Made by a program: the position numbers and the translations under genes. The notes beneath the pieces were generated by a model, which saw only the letters and a list, made by a program, of their open reading frames with translations, had not been told where the DNA came from and did not search any database. 64,000 bases of DNA from Jannaschia sp. S6380 (GTDB lineage Bacteria; Pseudomonadota; Alphaproteobacteria; Rhodobacterales; Rhodobacteraceae), in assembly GCF_023015695.1 (NCBI RefSeq), contig NZ_JALKAS010000002.1, forward strand, positions 826,501-890,500. Reading direction: 5' to 3'. The stretch's first letter is position 1. The number at the start of each line of letters is the position of its first letter. Below, in pieces: positions 56,627 to 64,000 of this stretch.

Positions 56627-58123
56627 TCAGTCGATCTTCGGCAGCAGCGTGTCCAACGAGGCCTTGGCGTCGCCGTAGAACATCCGCGTGTTGTCCTTGA
56701 AGAAGAGCGGGTTCTCGATGCCCGAATAGCCCGTCCCCTGGCCACGCTTGGACACGAAGACCTGCTTGGCCTTCCACACTTCCAGCACCGGCATTCCCGC
56801 GATGGGGCTGTTCGGATCGTCCTGCGCCGCAGGGTTCACGATGTCGTTCGACCCGATGACGATGGCGACGTCGGTCGACGGGAAGTCGTCGTTGATCTCG
56901 TCCATCTCCAGCACGATGTCGTAGGGCACCTTCGCCTCGGCCAGCAGCACGTTCATGTGGCCGGGCAGGCGACCCGCGACGGGGTGGATCGCGAACCGTA
57001 CCTCCTTGCCCTTCGCGCGCAGCTTGCGCGTCAGGTCGGCCACCGCGCCCTGCGCCTGCGCCACGGCCATGCCGTAGCCCGGCACGATGACCACGCTGTC
57101 GGCCTCGTTCAACGCCTGCGCCACGCCGTCCGCGTCAATGGCGACTTGCTCGCCCTCGACCTCCATCGCCGGGCCCGACGTTCCGCCGAAGCCGCCCAGG
57201 ATGACCGACACGAAGCTGCGGTTCATCGCCTTGCACATGATGTAGCTCAGGATCGCACCTGAGGAGCCGACCAGCGCGCCGACCACGATCAACAGGTCGT
57301 TGCCGAGCGAGAACCCGATCGCCGCCGCCGCCCAGCCCGAATAGGAGTTCAGCATCGAGACGACGACCGGCATGTCCGCCCCGCCGATCCCCATGATCAG
57401 GTGGTACCCGATGAAGAGTGCGGCCAGCGTCATCAGGAAGAGCGGGAAGAACCCGCCCGAGGCCGTGTACCAGAACAGGCACAGGATCGAGATTGCCGCC
57501 GCCGCCGCGTTCAACAAGTGCCCGCCCGGCAGCTTCTTCGCCGCGGAATCCACGCGGCCCGCCAGCTTGCCATAGGCGACGACCGAACCGGTGAACGTGA
57601 TCGCGCCGATGAGGACGCCCAGGAACAGCTCGACCCGCAGGATGGTGATTTCTGTTTCGGTCTTGTGCGCCACCACGGCGGCGAAACCGCGGAACGTCTC
57701 GGCCACGGCGTTCGCCGCCGCGTTGGCCAGATGTGCCCCCTCGACGGCAAGCGGGAAGGGCACGTCGGCGCGGAAGAAGGCCGCGGCCACGCGCCCAATC
57801 TCGATATGGGCATTGATGCCGACGAAGACCGCCGCAAGGCCCACCAGCGAGTGCATTGCCGCGACCAGTTCCGGCATTTGCGTCATCTGCACGCGCTGCG
57901 ACAGCTGCATCCCGATGAAGCCGCCCCCCGCGATCAGGATCAGCGACAGCAGCCATAGCCCCGATCCCGGCCCGATCAACGTGGCGACGACGGCGAGCGC
58001 CATGCCCGCGATCCCGTACCAGACGGCGCGCTTGGCGCTTTCCTGGCCCGACAAGCCGCCCAGTGAGAGGATGAACAAGACGGCGGCCACGACATAGGCC
58101 GCGATGGTGAATCCGTAATCCAT
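56627..58123 (-). CDS. pntB: NAD(P) transhydrogenase subunit beta
   Basis: A 498-residue membrane protein. Nine or so helices precede the NADP-binding domain III from about residue 325 ([18 protein letters not shown], then [10 protein letters not shown] and [13 protein letters not shown]). With PntA it uses the proton gradient to make NADPH from NADH. It starts 15 bases after pntA. Confidence 0.95.
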   Translation of the reverse strand: MDYGFTIAAYVVAAVLFILSLGGLSGQESAKRAVWYGIAGMALAVVATLIGPGSGLWLLSLILIAGGGFIGMQLSQRVQMTQMPELVAAMHSLVGLAAVFVGINAHIEIGRVAAAFFRADVPFPLAVEGAHLANAAANAVAETFRGFAAVVAHKTETEITILRVELFLGVLIGAITFTGSVVAYGKLAGRVDSAAKKLPGGHLLNAAAAAISILCLFWYTASGGFFPLFLMTLAALFIGYHLIMGIGGADMPVVVSMLNSYSGWAAAAIGFSLGNDLLIVVGALVGSSGAILSYIMCKAMNRSFVSVILGGFGGTSGPAMEVEGEQVAIDADGVAQALNEADSVVIVPGYGMAVAQAQGAVADLTRKLRAKGKEVRFAIHPVAGRLPGHMNVLLAEAKVPYDIVLEMDEINDDFPSTDVAIVIGSNDIVNPAAQDDPNSPIAGMPVLEVWKAKQVFVSKRGQGTGYSGIENPLFFKDNTRMFYGDAKASLDTLLPKID

Positions 58124-58138
58124 TGCGTTCGTCCCGCC

Positions 58139-59713
58139 TTACGATTTCTGGAACATGGCGAGCATGCGCCGCGTGACCATGAAGCCGCCGAAGATGTTGA
58201 TCCCGGCCATGAAGACGCTGAGCGCCGCGAGGATCATCACCAGCCAGGAGCCGGAGCCGATCTGCATCAGCGCCCCCAGGATGATGATCGAGGAGATGGC
58301 GTTCGTCACTGCCATCAGCGGGGTGTGCAGGCTGTGCGCGACGCCCCAGATCACCTGGAAGCCGACGAAGACCGACAGCACGAAGACGATGAAATGCTGC
58401 ATGAAGCTGGCCGGCGCGACGAGCCCGACCAGCAGCAGCAGGACCGCGCCCCCGCCCAGAAGCGCCACCTGGTTGCGAGTCTGCGCCTTGAACGCGGCGA
58501 CCTCGGTCGCGCGCTGTTCCTCGGCGGTGGGGATGACCACCTTTTCCCTGGGCTTGGCGGCGATGGCCGCGACCTTGGGCGGCGGGGGCGGCCAGGTGAC
58601 CTCGCCCCCATGCGCGACGGTCGCGCCCCGGATCACGTCGTCCTCCATGTCGTGCACGACCACGCCGTTCTTGTCGGGCGTCAGGTCGGCCATCATGTGA
58701 CGGATGTTGTTGCCGTAAAGCGTGCTGGATTGCGCCGCCATCCGGCTCGGGAAGTCGGTATAGCCGATGATGGTGACGCCGTTGTCGGTCACGAATTTCT
58801 CGTCCGGTCGGGTCAACTCGCAGTTTCCGCCCCGCTCGGCGGCCAGGTCGACGATGACCGATCCGGGCTTCATCGCCTTGACCATGTCCTCCGTCCAGAG
58901 AACCGGCGCCGGGCGGTTCGGGATCAGCGCGGTCGAGATGACGATATCGATATCCGGCGCCAATTCGCGGAACTTCTTCAGCTGCCTGGCCTGGAATTCC
59001 GGACTGGACGGGGGCGCATAGCCGCCCGTTTCGGCCCCGTCGGGCAGTTCGCTGTCCTCGAACTCCAGGAAGACGAACTCCGCACCCATCGACTCGATCT
59101 GCTCGGCCACTTCGGGTCGCACGTCGAACGCATAGGTGACCGCGCCCAGCGAGGTCGACGTCCCGATCGCGGCCAACCCGGCCACGCCCGCACCGATCAC
59201 CAGCACCTTGGCCGGCGGCACCTTGCCCGCCGCCGTGACCTGGCCGGTGAAGAAGCGGCCGAAATTGTTCCCCGCCTCGATCACTGCGCGGTAGCCCGCG
59301 ATATTCGCCATCGACGACAGCGCGTCCATCTTCTGCGCCCGGCTGATGCGGGGCACCATGTCCATCGCGATGGCCGTCGCGCCCTTCGACTTGACCAGTT
59401 CCATCAACGCCTCGTTCGAGGACGGATAGAAGAAGCTGATCAGCGTCTGCCCCTTGGTCAGGCGCTTGGCCTCGGTCTCGGTCGGGGGGCGGACCTTGGC
59501 GACGATATCGACCGCCTTGAAAAGTGCCGCGGCCGTCTTCACGATCTCGACGCCCGCGTCCCGATAGGCCTGGTTGGTAAACCCGGCCGCCGCGCCCGCG
59601 CCCGTCTCGACGAAGACCTCGTGGCCCAGCTTCTGCAGATGCCCCGCGCTTTCCGGCGTGATCGCCACGCGGGCTTCGCCCTCATGGACCTCTTTCGGTG
59701 CGCCGATCTTCAT
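58139..59713 (-). CDS. pntA: NAD(P) transhydrogenase subunit alpha
   Basis: A 524-residue single-chain alpha subunit. The NAD-binding domain I occupies about 1-380 ([20 protein letters not shown] and [17 protein letters not shown]). A linker and four membrane helices follow. In some Rhodobacterales the alpha subunit is split in two; here it is fused, as in E. coli. The ATG has GGGGAGAG upstream. Confidence 0.95.
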   Translation of the reverse strand: MKIGAPKEVHEGEARVAITPESAGHLQKLGHEVFVETGAGAAAGFTNQAYRDAGVEIVKTAAALFKAVDIVAKVRPPTETEAKRLTKGQTLISFFYPSSNEALMELVKSKGATAIAMDMVPRISRAQKMDALSSMANIAGYRAVIEAGNNFGRFFTGQVTAAGKVPPAKVLVIGAGVAGLAAIGTSTSLGAVTYAFDVRPEVAEQIESMGAEFVFLEFEDSELPDGAETGGYAPPSSPEFQARQLKKFRELAPDIDIVISTALIPNRPAPVLWTEDMVKAMKPGSVIVDLAAERGGNCELTRPDEKFVTDNGVTIIGYTDFPSRMAAQSSTLYGNNIRHMMADLTPDKNGVVVHDMEDDVIRGATVAHGGEVTWPPPPPKVAAIAAKPREKVVIPTAEEQRATEVAAFKAQTRNQVALLGGGAVLLLLVGLVAPASFMQHFIVFVLSVFVGFQVIWGVAHSLHTPLMAVTNAISSIIILGALMQIGSGSWLVMILAALSVFMAGINIFGGFMVTRRMLAMFQKS

Positions 59714-59816
59714 TGCATGCTCTCCCCGGGCGATGGCAGTGCTGTCGTCCTATCTGCGGCGCTCAGGATGCTCAAGGCAACAGGCGCCGTTGCGACACTT
59801 CATTGCGTACGGGGGA

Positions 59817-60569
59817 ATGACGTTGGGGCAGTTCTTGAAGGGCAGGCACGCCCTGATCTCCGGCGGCGGCACCGGCATCGGTCGCGCCATCGCCGAAGCG
59901 CTGATGGTCGAGGGGGCAACGGTTACCGTGACCGGACGGCGGGCAGGGCCATTGCAGACCGTGACCGGCGCCGCGCCGGTGGTCATGGACGTGGCGGATC
60001 CGTCCTCCGTCACCGCGGGCATCGCCACGGCCCGCGACCAAAACGGGCCCATCCATATCTGCGTCCCGAATGCCGGCATCGCCGTCGGTGCGTCCCTTGC
60101 CAAGACCGACGAGGAGATGTGGCGCGCCGTCATGGCCACCAACCTGGACGGCGCCTATCGCGTGATCCGTGCTTGCCTGCCGGACATGGACGATTGGGGA
60201 CGGGTGATCGCCGTGTCGTCCATCGCAGGTCTGAAGGGGCTGAAAGGCGCCGCGGCCTACACCGCATCCAAGCACGGCCTGATCGGCCTCATCCGCGCGC
60301 TGGCCGCCGACCATCTGGGCCGAGGCGTCACGTTCAACGCCCTCTGCCCCGGCTATGTCGACACCGACATCGTCACCGACAACACCGCGCGCATCATGTC
60401 TCGGACCGGCATGTCCGAGTCCGACGCGCGCGAGGTCATGATCGGCGCGAATCCGCATCGCCGATTGATCGAGGTCGAGGAGGTCGCGGGCGCCGCGCTT
60501 TGGCTTTGCGGTGCGAACGCGCGAAGCGTGAACGGCCAGGCCATCCAAATCGCCGGAGGAGAGTTCTGA
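59817..60569 (+). CDS. SDR family NAD(P)-dependent oxidoreductase
   Basis: A 250-residue short-chain dehydrogenase. The cofactor loop is GGGTGIG at 16-22, and the catalytic Ser134, Tyr148 and Lys152 are in place (AVSSIAG and AYTASKHG). The C-terminal end ARSVNGQAIQIAGGEF is typical. It overlaps the kynureninase start (TGATG), so a role in kynurenine or aromatic metabolism is possible, but the substrate is unknown. It is divergent from pntA. Confidence 0.88.
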   Translation: MTLGQFLKGRHALISGGGTGIGRAIAEALMVEGATVTVTGRRAGPLQTVTGAAPVVMDVADPSSVTAGIATARDQNGPIHICVPNAGIAVGASLAKTDEEMWRAVMATNLDGAYRVIRACLPDMDDWGRVIAVSSIAGLKGLKGAAAYTASKHGLIGLIRALAADHLGRGVTFNALCPGYVDTDIVTDNTARIMSRTGMSESDAREVMIGANPHRRLIEVEEVAGAALWLCGANARSVNGQAIQIAGGEF

Positions 60570-61756
60570 TGGACTGGTCCGCCTTCCGCGATCGCTTCCA
60601 CCTGCCCGACGGCGTGATCTATCTCGACGGCAACTCGCTCGGCCCGCTGCCCAAGGCAACCGCCGACCGCGTCCGCCGAACGGTCGAGGAGGAATGGGGC
60701 GATGGCTTGGTCCGAAGCTGGAACGACGCCGGCTGGATGGACTGGCCGGCGCGCCTCGGCGACCGGATCGGCCGCCTGATCGGCGCACCGGCGGGGTCGG
60801 TCGTCGTCGGCGACACGCTTTCGATCAAGGTCTATCAGGCGCTCGCCTCCGCGCTCGAACTCAACCTCGGACGACGCGTGGTCCTGTCGGACAGCGGCAA
60901 TTTTCCAAGCGATCTCTACATGGCCGAGGGGCTGATCGCCTCGCTCGGGCGGGGGCACGAAATGCGGATCGTCGCGCCCGAAGCGGTGGCGGATGCGATC
61001 GACGACGACGTGGCTGTCATGCTGCTGACGCAGGTCGACTACCGTACGGGACGAATGCACGACATGGCCGACCTGACGGCACGGGCGCGCGCAGCCGGTG
61101 CCGTCACGGTCTGGGATCTGGCGCATTCCGCCGGCGCGCACGAGGTGAACCTGACCCGGGCCGGCGCCGATTTCGCGGTCGGCTGCACCTACAAATACCT
61201 GAACGGCGGACCCGGCGCGCCGGCCTTCATCTACGTCCGCCCCGACCTGCATGACCGTGTCCGCCCGGCGCTGTCGGGCTGGCTGGGCCATGCGGAACCC
61301 TTCGCGTTCGATGCGGCGTATCGTCCCGGCGCGGGCATCGCGCGGATGCGGGTCGGGACCCCGGCCGTGCTGCAGCTCGCGGCGCTTGAAGCGGCGCTCG
61401 ACATCTGGGACGACGTCGACATGGCCGCGCTTCGGGCCCGGTCGCAGCAGCTTTCGGACAGGTTCGCCCGGGGCGTGGCGGCACGGTGTCCCGATCTGGC
61501 CCCTGCGCTCGACCCGCATGTTCCGCGCGGCTCGCAATTCAGCCTGCGTCACCCGCAGGGCTATGCCATTATGCAGGCCTTGATCGCCCGCGGTGTGATC
61601 GGCGATTTCCGCGCGCCCGACATCCTGCGCTTCGGCTTCACCCCGCTATTCATCGGCGAGGCGGAAGTCGATGGCGCGGTCGATCACCTGGCCGATGTTC
61701 TGGACACGCGCGCCTTTGAACACGCGGAATTTGCCCGGCGCCGCATGGTGACGTGA
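60569..61756 (+). CDS. kynU: Kynureninase
   Basis: A 395-residue PLP enzyme that cuts kynurenine into anthranilate and alanine. The PLP lysine is Lys209 in CTYKYLNGGPG, with Asp183 in VWDLAHSAGAH. The start DGNSLGPLPKAT is family-typical. The ATG has GGAGGA upstream and overlaps the SDR stop. kynA and kynB are not in the window. Confidence 0.93.
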   Translation: MDWSAFRDRFHLPDGVIYLDGNSLGPLPKATADRVRRTVEEEWGDGLVRSWNDAGWMDWPARLGDRIGRLIGAPAGSVVVGDTLSIKVYQALASALELNLGRRVVLSDSGNFPSDLYMAEGLIASLGRGHEMRIVAPEAVADAIDDDVAVMLLTQVDYRTGRMHDMADLTARARAAGAVTVWDLAHSAGAHEVNLTRAGADFAVGCTYKYLNGGPGAPAFIYVRPDLHDRVRPALSGWLGHAEPFAFDAAYRPGAGIARMRVGTPAVLQLAALEAALDIWDDVDMAALRARSQQLSDRFARGVAARCPDLAPALDPHVPRGSQFSLRHPQGYAIMQALIARGVIGDFRAPDILRFGFTPLFIGEAEVDGAVDHLADVLDTRAFEHAEFARRRMVT

Positions 61757-61850
61757 ATGGAACATATACCTTCGCATGCCGCGAAACGACTTTGCCCTCC
61801 GACGGACGTCCGCTAGCTCCTGACAGGAAAGGCCGCCACCGGAGACTGCG

Positions 61851-63128
61851 ATGCTGCGCGACCATCCCCTGCGCTACGAGTTGGCGAACGAGTTGCACGC
61901 GCGGCCCTTCCCGACCCTTCGCGCACCTTGCCGGGCCGCGTTCCTGGCCATCAAGCCTGAAACCGACGCCGCCAATCGCGACCGTGCCGCCGATCGCGCC
62001 CATCTGGAGGCGCTGCTCGACCGGTTCGGCGCGGCGCACCCCGCGCCGGGGGCCACGCATTTCTTCGGCGCGCTGGGAAAGCACCGCCTGAAATGGGAGA
62101 GCCATACCGAGTTCGTCACCTACACGCTCTTCACCGACAACGTGGCCGACCGCCCCTTCGACGGCAGCACCTTCGCCGATTTCCCGCCCGACTGGCTGGC
62201 CGAGGCGCCGGGCGTGACGCTGACGTCTGCACTGGTGCGGGTCGAGGCCGGGATCCAGCCCGCCGAGATCGACGGCAAGCTGAACGACTGGTTCTCGGCA
62301 GAGAGCCTGGCCGTCAGCCGCGTCCTGGACGACAGCGCGGTGATCGCCAGCGACTTCCGCATCGACAGCGCGGGGCATGTCCGCTTCGCCGTCTTCGCTG
62401 CCGAGGACACCGGCGAACGGCGCGTCGGCCGGATCGTTCAACGCCTTTGCGAGATCGAGACCTACAAGACCGTGGCGATGCTGGCCTTGCCGCGGGCGCG
62501 CGCGTTGTCGGCCGAACTGGCGCAGATGGATCAGACCCTGTCGTCGCTGGTCGGTGGTCTTCGCGCCGGCGCCGCGCAGACCGAAGAGACGCTGGCCGGC
62601 CTTCTGACCATCGGGTCCGACCTAGAGTCGATGCTCGCGCGGTCGTCCTTTCGCTTCGGCGCGCGTGAGGCCTACGAGGCTCTGGTCGAGCAGCGGATCT
62701 CCGTCCTTCGGGAGACGCGTTTCGGCGGGCGACAGACCTTTGCCGAATTCATGATGCGCCGCTTTGATCCGGCCATGCGTACCTGCAAATCCGTCCAGCG
62801 CCGAATGGAAGCAATGGCCGAACGGGCCAAGCGTGCGGGGGATCTGCTGTCGACCCGCGTGAATGTCGACCGGTCCGAGCAGAATGCCCGATTGCTGCGG
62901 TCGATGGACGAACGGGCCGGGATGCAGTTGCGCCTGCAGCGCACGGTCGAGGGGTTGTCGGTCGTGGCCATCAGCTATTACGCGCTGGGTCTGGTATCGG
63001 CGCTGCTCTATCCGGTCGGCGCGCGGGCGGGCCTGACCAAGGAAATGGTGGCCGCGCTTGTCGTGCTCCCGGTGGTCATCCTCGTGTGGATGGTTGTCCA
63101 ACGCATCCGTCGTGGCATGGGCAGCTAG
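61851..63128 (+). CDS. DUF3422 family membrane protein
   Basis: A 425-residue protein. A soluble part runs to about residue 365, with helical coiled stretches, then two membrane helices close the C-terminus ([16 protein letters not shown] and [18 protein letters not shown]). The start [20 protein letters not shown] is typical of DUF3422. It looks inner-membrane anchored. The function is unknown. Its TAG stop is part of a CTAG shared with argB on the other strand. Confidence 0.88.
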   Translation: MLRDHPLRYELANELHARPFPTLRAPCRAAFLAIKPETDAANRDRAADRAHLEALLDRFGAAHPAPGATHFFGALGKHRLKWESHTEFVTYTLFTDNVADRPFDGSTFADFPPDWLAEAPGVTLTSALVRVEAGIQPAEIDGKLNDWFSAESLAVSRVLDDSAVIASDFRIDSAGHVRFAVFAAEDTGERRVGRIVQRLCEIETYKTVAMLALPRARALSAELAQMDQTLSSLVGGLRAGAAQTEETLAGLLTIGSDLESMLARSSFRFGAREAYEALVEQRISVLRETRFGGRQTFAEFMMRRFDPAMRTCKSVQRRMEAMAERAKRAGDLLSTRVNVDRSEQNARLLRSMDERAGMQLRLQRTVEGLSVVAISYYALGLVSALLYPVGARAGLTKEMVAALVVLPVVILVWMVVQRIRRGMGS

Positions 63129-63985
63129 GCGCCGTCCGCCTCCGCACGGATGAGGCTGCCGGCGCCGTGGCTGGTGAACAGTTCCAGCAGGACGGCGTTC
63201 GGCACCCGACCGTCCAGGATCACGACGGCCCGGACCCCCGCGGCCAAGGCGTCGAGTGCGGTTTCCGTCTTCGGGATCATCCCGCCCGCGATCACGCCCG
63301 CCTCGGTCAGCTCGCGAACCTTCGCCGCCGATAGCTGGGTCACCACCTCGCCTGTAGCGTCCTTGACGCCCGACACGTCCGTCAACAACAGCAGGCGATC
63401 CGCCTTCAGCGCCCCGGCGATGGCCCCGGCCGCGGTGTCGCCGTTGACGTTGAACGTCTCGTCGGCCTCGCCCGTCCCGATGGGCGCGATGACGGGGATC
63501 ATCTCGTCGCGGAACAACGAATGGAGAAGCGACGGATCGACCCGCGACGGGGCGCCGACGAACCCCAGCTCCGGATCGGCCTGGGTGCAGACCATCATGT
63601 CGGCATCCTTGCCGGACAGGCCAACCGCACGCCCGCCGGCCGAGTTGATGGCCTGCACGATCCGCTTGTTGACCTGACCGGCCAGGACCATCTCGACCAC
63701 GCGGACCGTCTCGGCATCGGTGACGCGCTTGCCGCGCACGAATTCCGAGGTGACGCCGAGGCGCGCCAGCAGCTCGTTTATCATCGGACCGCCGCCGTGG
63801 ACGATCACCGGATTGATGCCCACCGTCCGCATCAGCACGACGTCGCGCGCGAAGCTGGCCATCCCCTCGTCCGACCCCATCGCATGGCCGCCCAGCTTGA
63901 TGACGACGACGGCGTCGTCATAGCGGGTCAGATAGGGCAGCGCCTCGTTCAGGGTGCGCGCGATGGCGGCGTTGTCGCGGGTCAT
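63125..63985 (-). CDS. argB: Acetylglutamate kinase
   Basis: A 286-residue arginine biosynthesis enzyme that phosphorylates N-acetylglutamate. Lys30 lies in [11 protein letters not shown] and the substrate loop is [10 protein letters not shown]. It also has [16 protein letters not shown] and [16 protein letters not shown]. The ATG at 63985 is near the right edge, so its promoter is outside. Its stop overlaps the DUF3422 gene by four bases. Confidence 0.96.
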   Translation of the reverse strand: MTRDNAAIARTLNEALPYLTRYDDAVVVIKLGGHAMGSDEGMASFARDVVLMRTVGINPVIVHGGGPMINELLARLGVTSEFVRGKRVTDAETVRVVEMVLAGQVNKRIVQAINSAGGRAVGLSGKDADMMVCTQADPELGFVGAPSRVDPSLLHSLFRDEMIPVIAPIGTGEADETFNVNGDTAAGAIAGALKADRLLLLTDVSGVKDATGEVVTQLSAAKVRELTEAGVIAGGMIPKTETALDALAAGVRAVVILDGRVPNAVLLELFTSHGAGSLIRAEADGA

Positions 63986-64000
63986 GGCGTCCTGGGTCCT

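Noticed and set aside
58325..60568. A + strand open frame running into kynU and giving an apparent 1143-residue protein
   Set aside because: Only its last part is kynureninase. The front part is antisense to pntA and in the wrong frame of the SDR gene.

Overview
The window is high-GC chromosomal DNA from an alphaproteobacterium, almost certainly Rhodobacterales (Roseobacter/Rhodobacter type). The evidence is the gene order miaB-phoH-ybeY-corC-lnt-metK, a SAM/SAH-type riboswitch in front of metK (a class known from this order), the dnaG-rpoD pair, pntAB, a Tad pilus operon with an attached AAA ATPase, TadE/TadG genes at a second site, and codon use that is almost all G/C in third position. I see no insertion sequence, prophage, CRISPR array, rRNA or tRNA. 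This is core and conserved-accessory chromosome, not a mobile island.

Layout. 1-5.7 kb (- strand): the start of a Hint-domain protein that runs off the left edge, a lipocalin lipoprotein, PdeM nuclease and its Lhr-like helicase, then two related small membrane proteins of unknown function. 5.8-17.8 kb (- strand): the Tad pilus locus. Transcription runs from the right: pilin-like protein, cpaB, cpaC and an OmpA lipoprotein, then a strong hairpin, then cpaE, cpaF, tadB, tadC, two TPR lipoproteins, the prepilin peptidase cpaA and an AAA ATPase. 17.8-29 kb: a divergent lytic transglycosylase, scoAB plus a GNAT protein, a histone-deacetylase-like amidohydrolase, glyA, nadK, metG, a VOC protein, a DUF3072 protein and a heat-shock hsp20. 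29-36.9 kb (+): miaB, two tandem secreted CEHW-motif proteins, phoH, a small membrane protein, ybeY, corC, lnt, riboswitch and metK. 36.9-43.8 kb: ribD-nrdR, yjbQ, dodecin, then rpoD-dnaG. 43.9-47.4 kb: an orphan pilin-like gene and the TadE/TadE/TadG operon. 47.6-64 kb: glutamate dehydrogenase, a CPA2/Kef antiporter, an Lrp regulator divergent from hppD, sitABCD manganese uptake with a Mur/Fur-like box, pntAB, an SDR-kynureninase pair, a DUF3422 protein and argB.

Functional links. The two Tad loci together supply an ATPase (CpaF), platform (TadB/C), secretin (CpaC) and its helpers, localisation factor (CpaE), peptidase (CpaA) and minor pilins (TadE/G). The annotated pilin-like proteins carry Asp or Asn at the usual Glu5 position. 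Aromatic amino-acid turnover (hppD, kynU), ketone-body use (scoAB), NADPH supply (pntAB, nadK, gdhA) and one-carbon/methionine metabolism (glyA, metK, metG) dominate the rest. I found no clearly new multi-gene system. The most novel-looking items are the tandem CEHW-motif secreted proteins, the paralogous membrane proteins with a missing start codon, the AAA ATPase tied to the Tad operon and the orphan pilin-like gene beside the TadE/G cluster.
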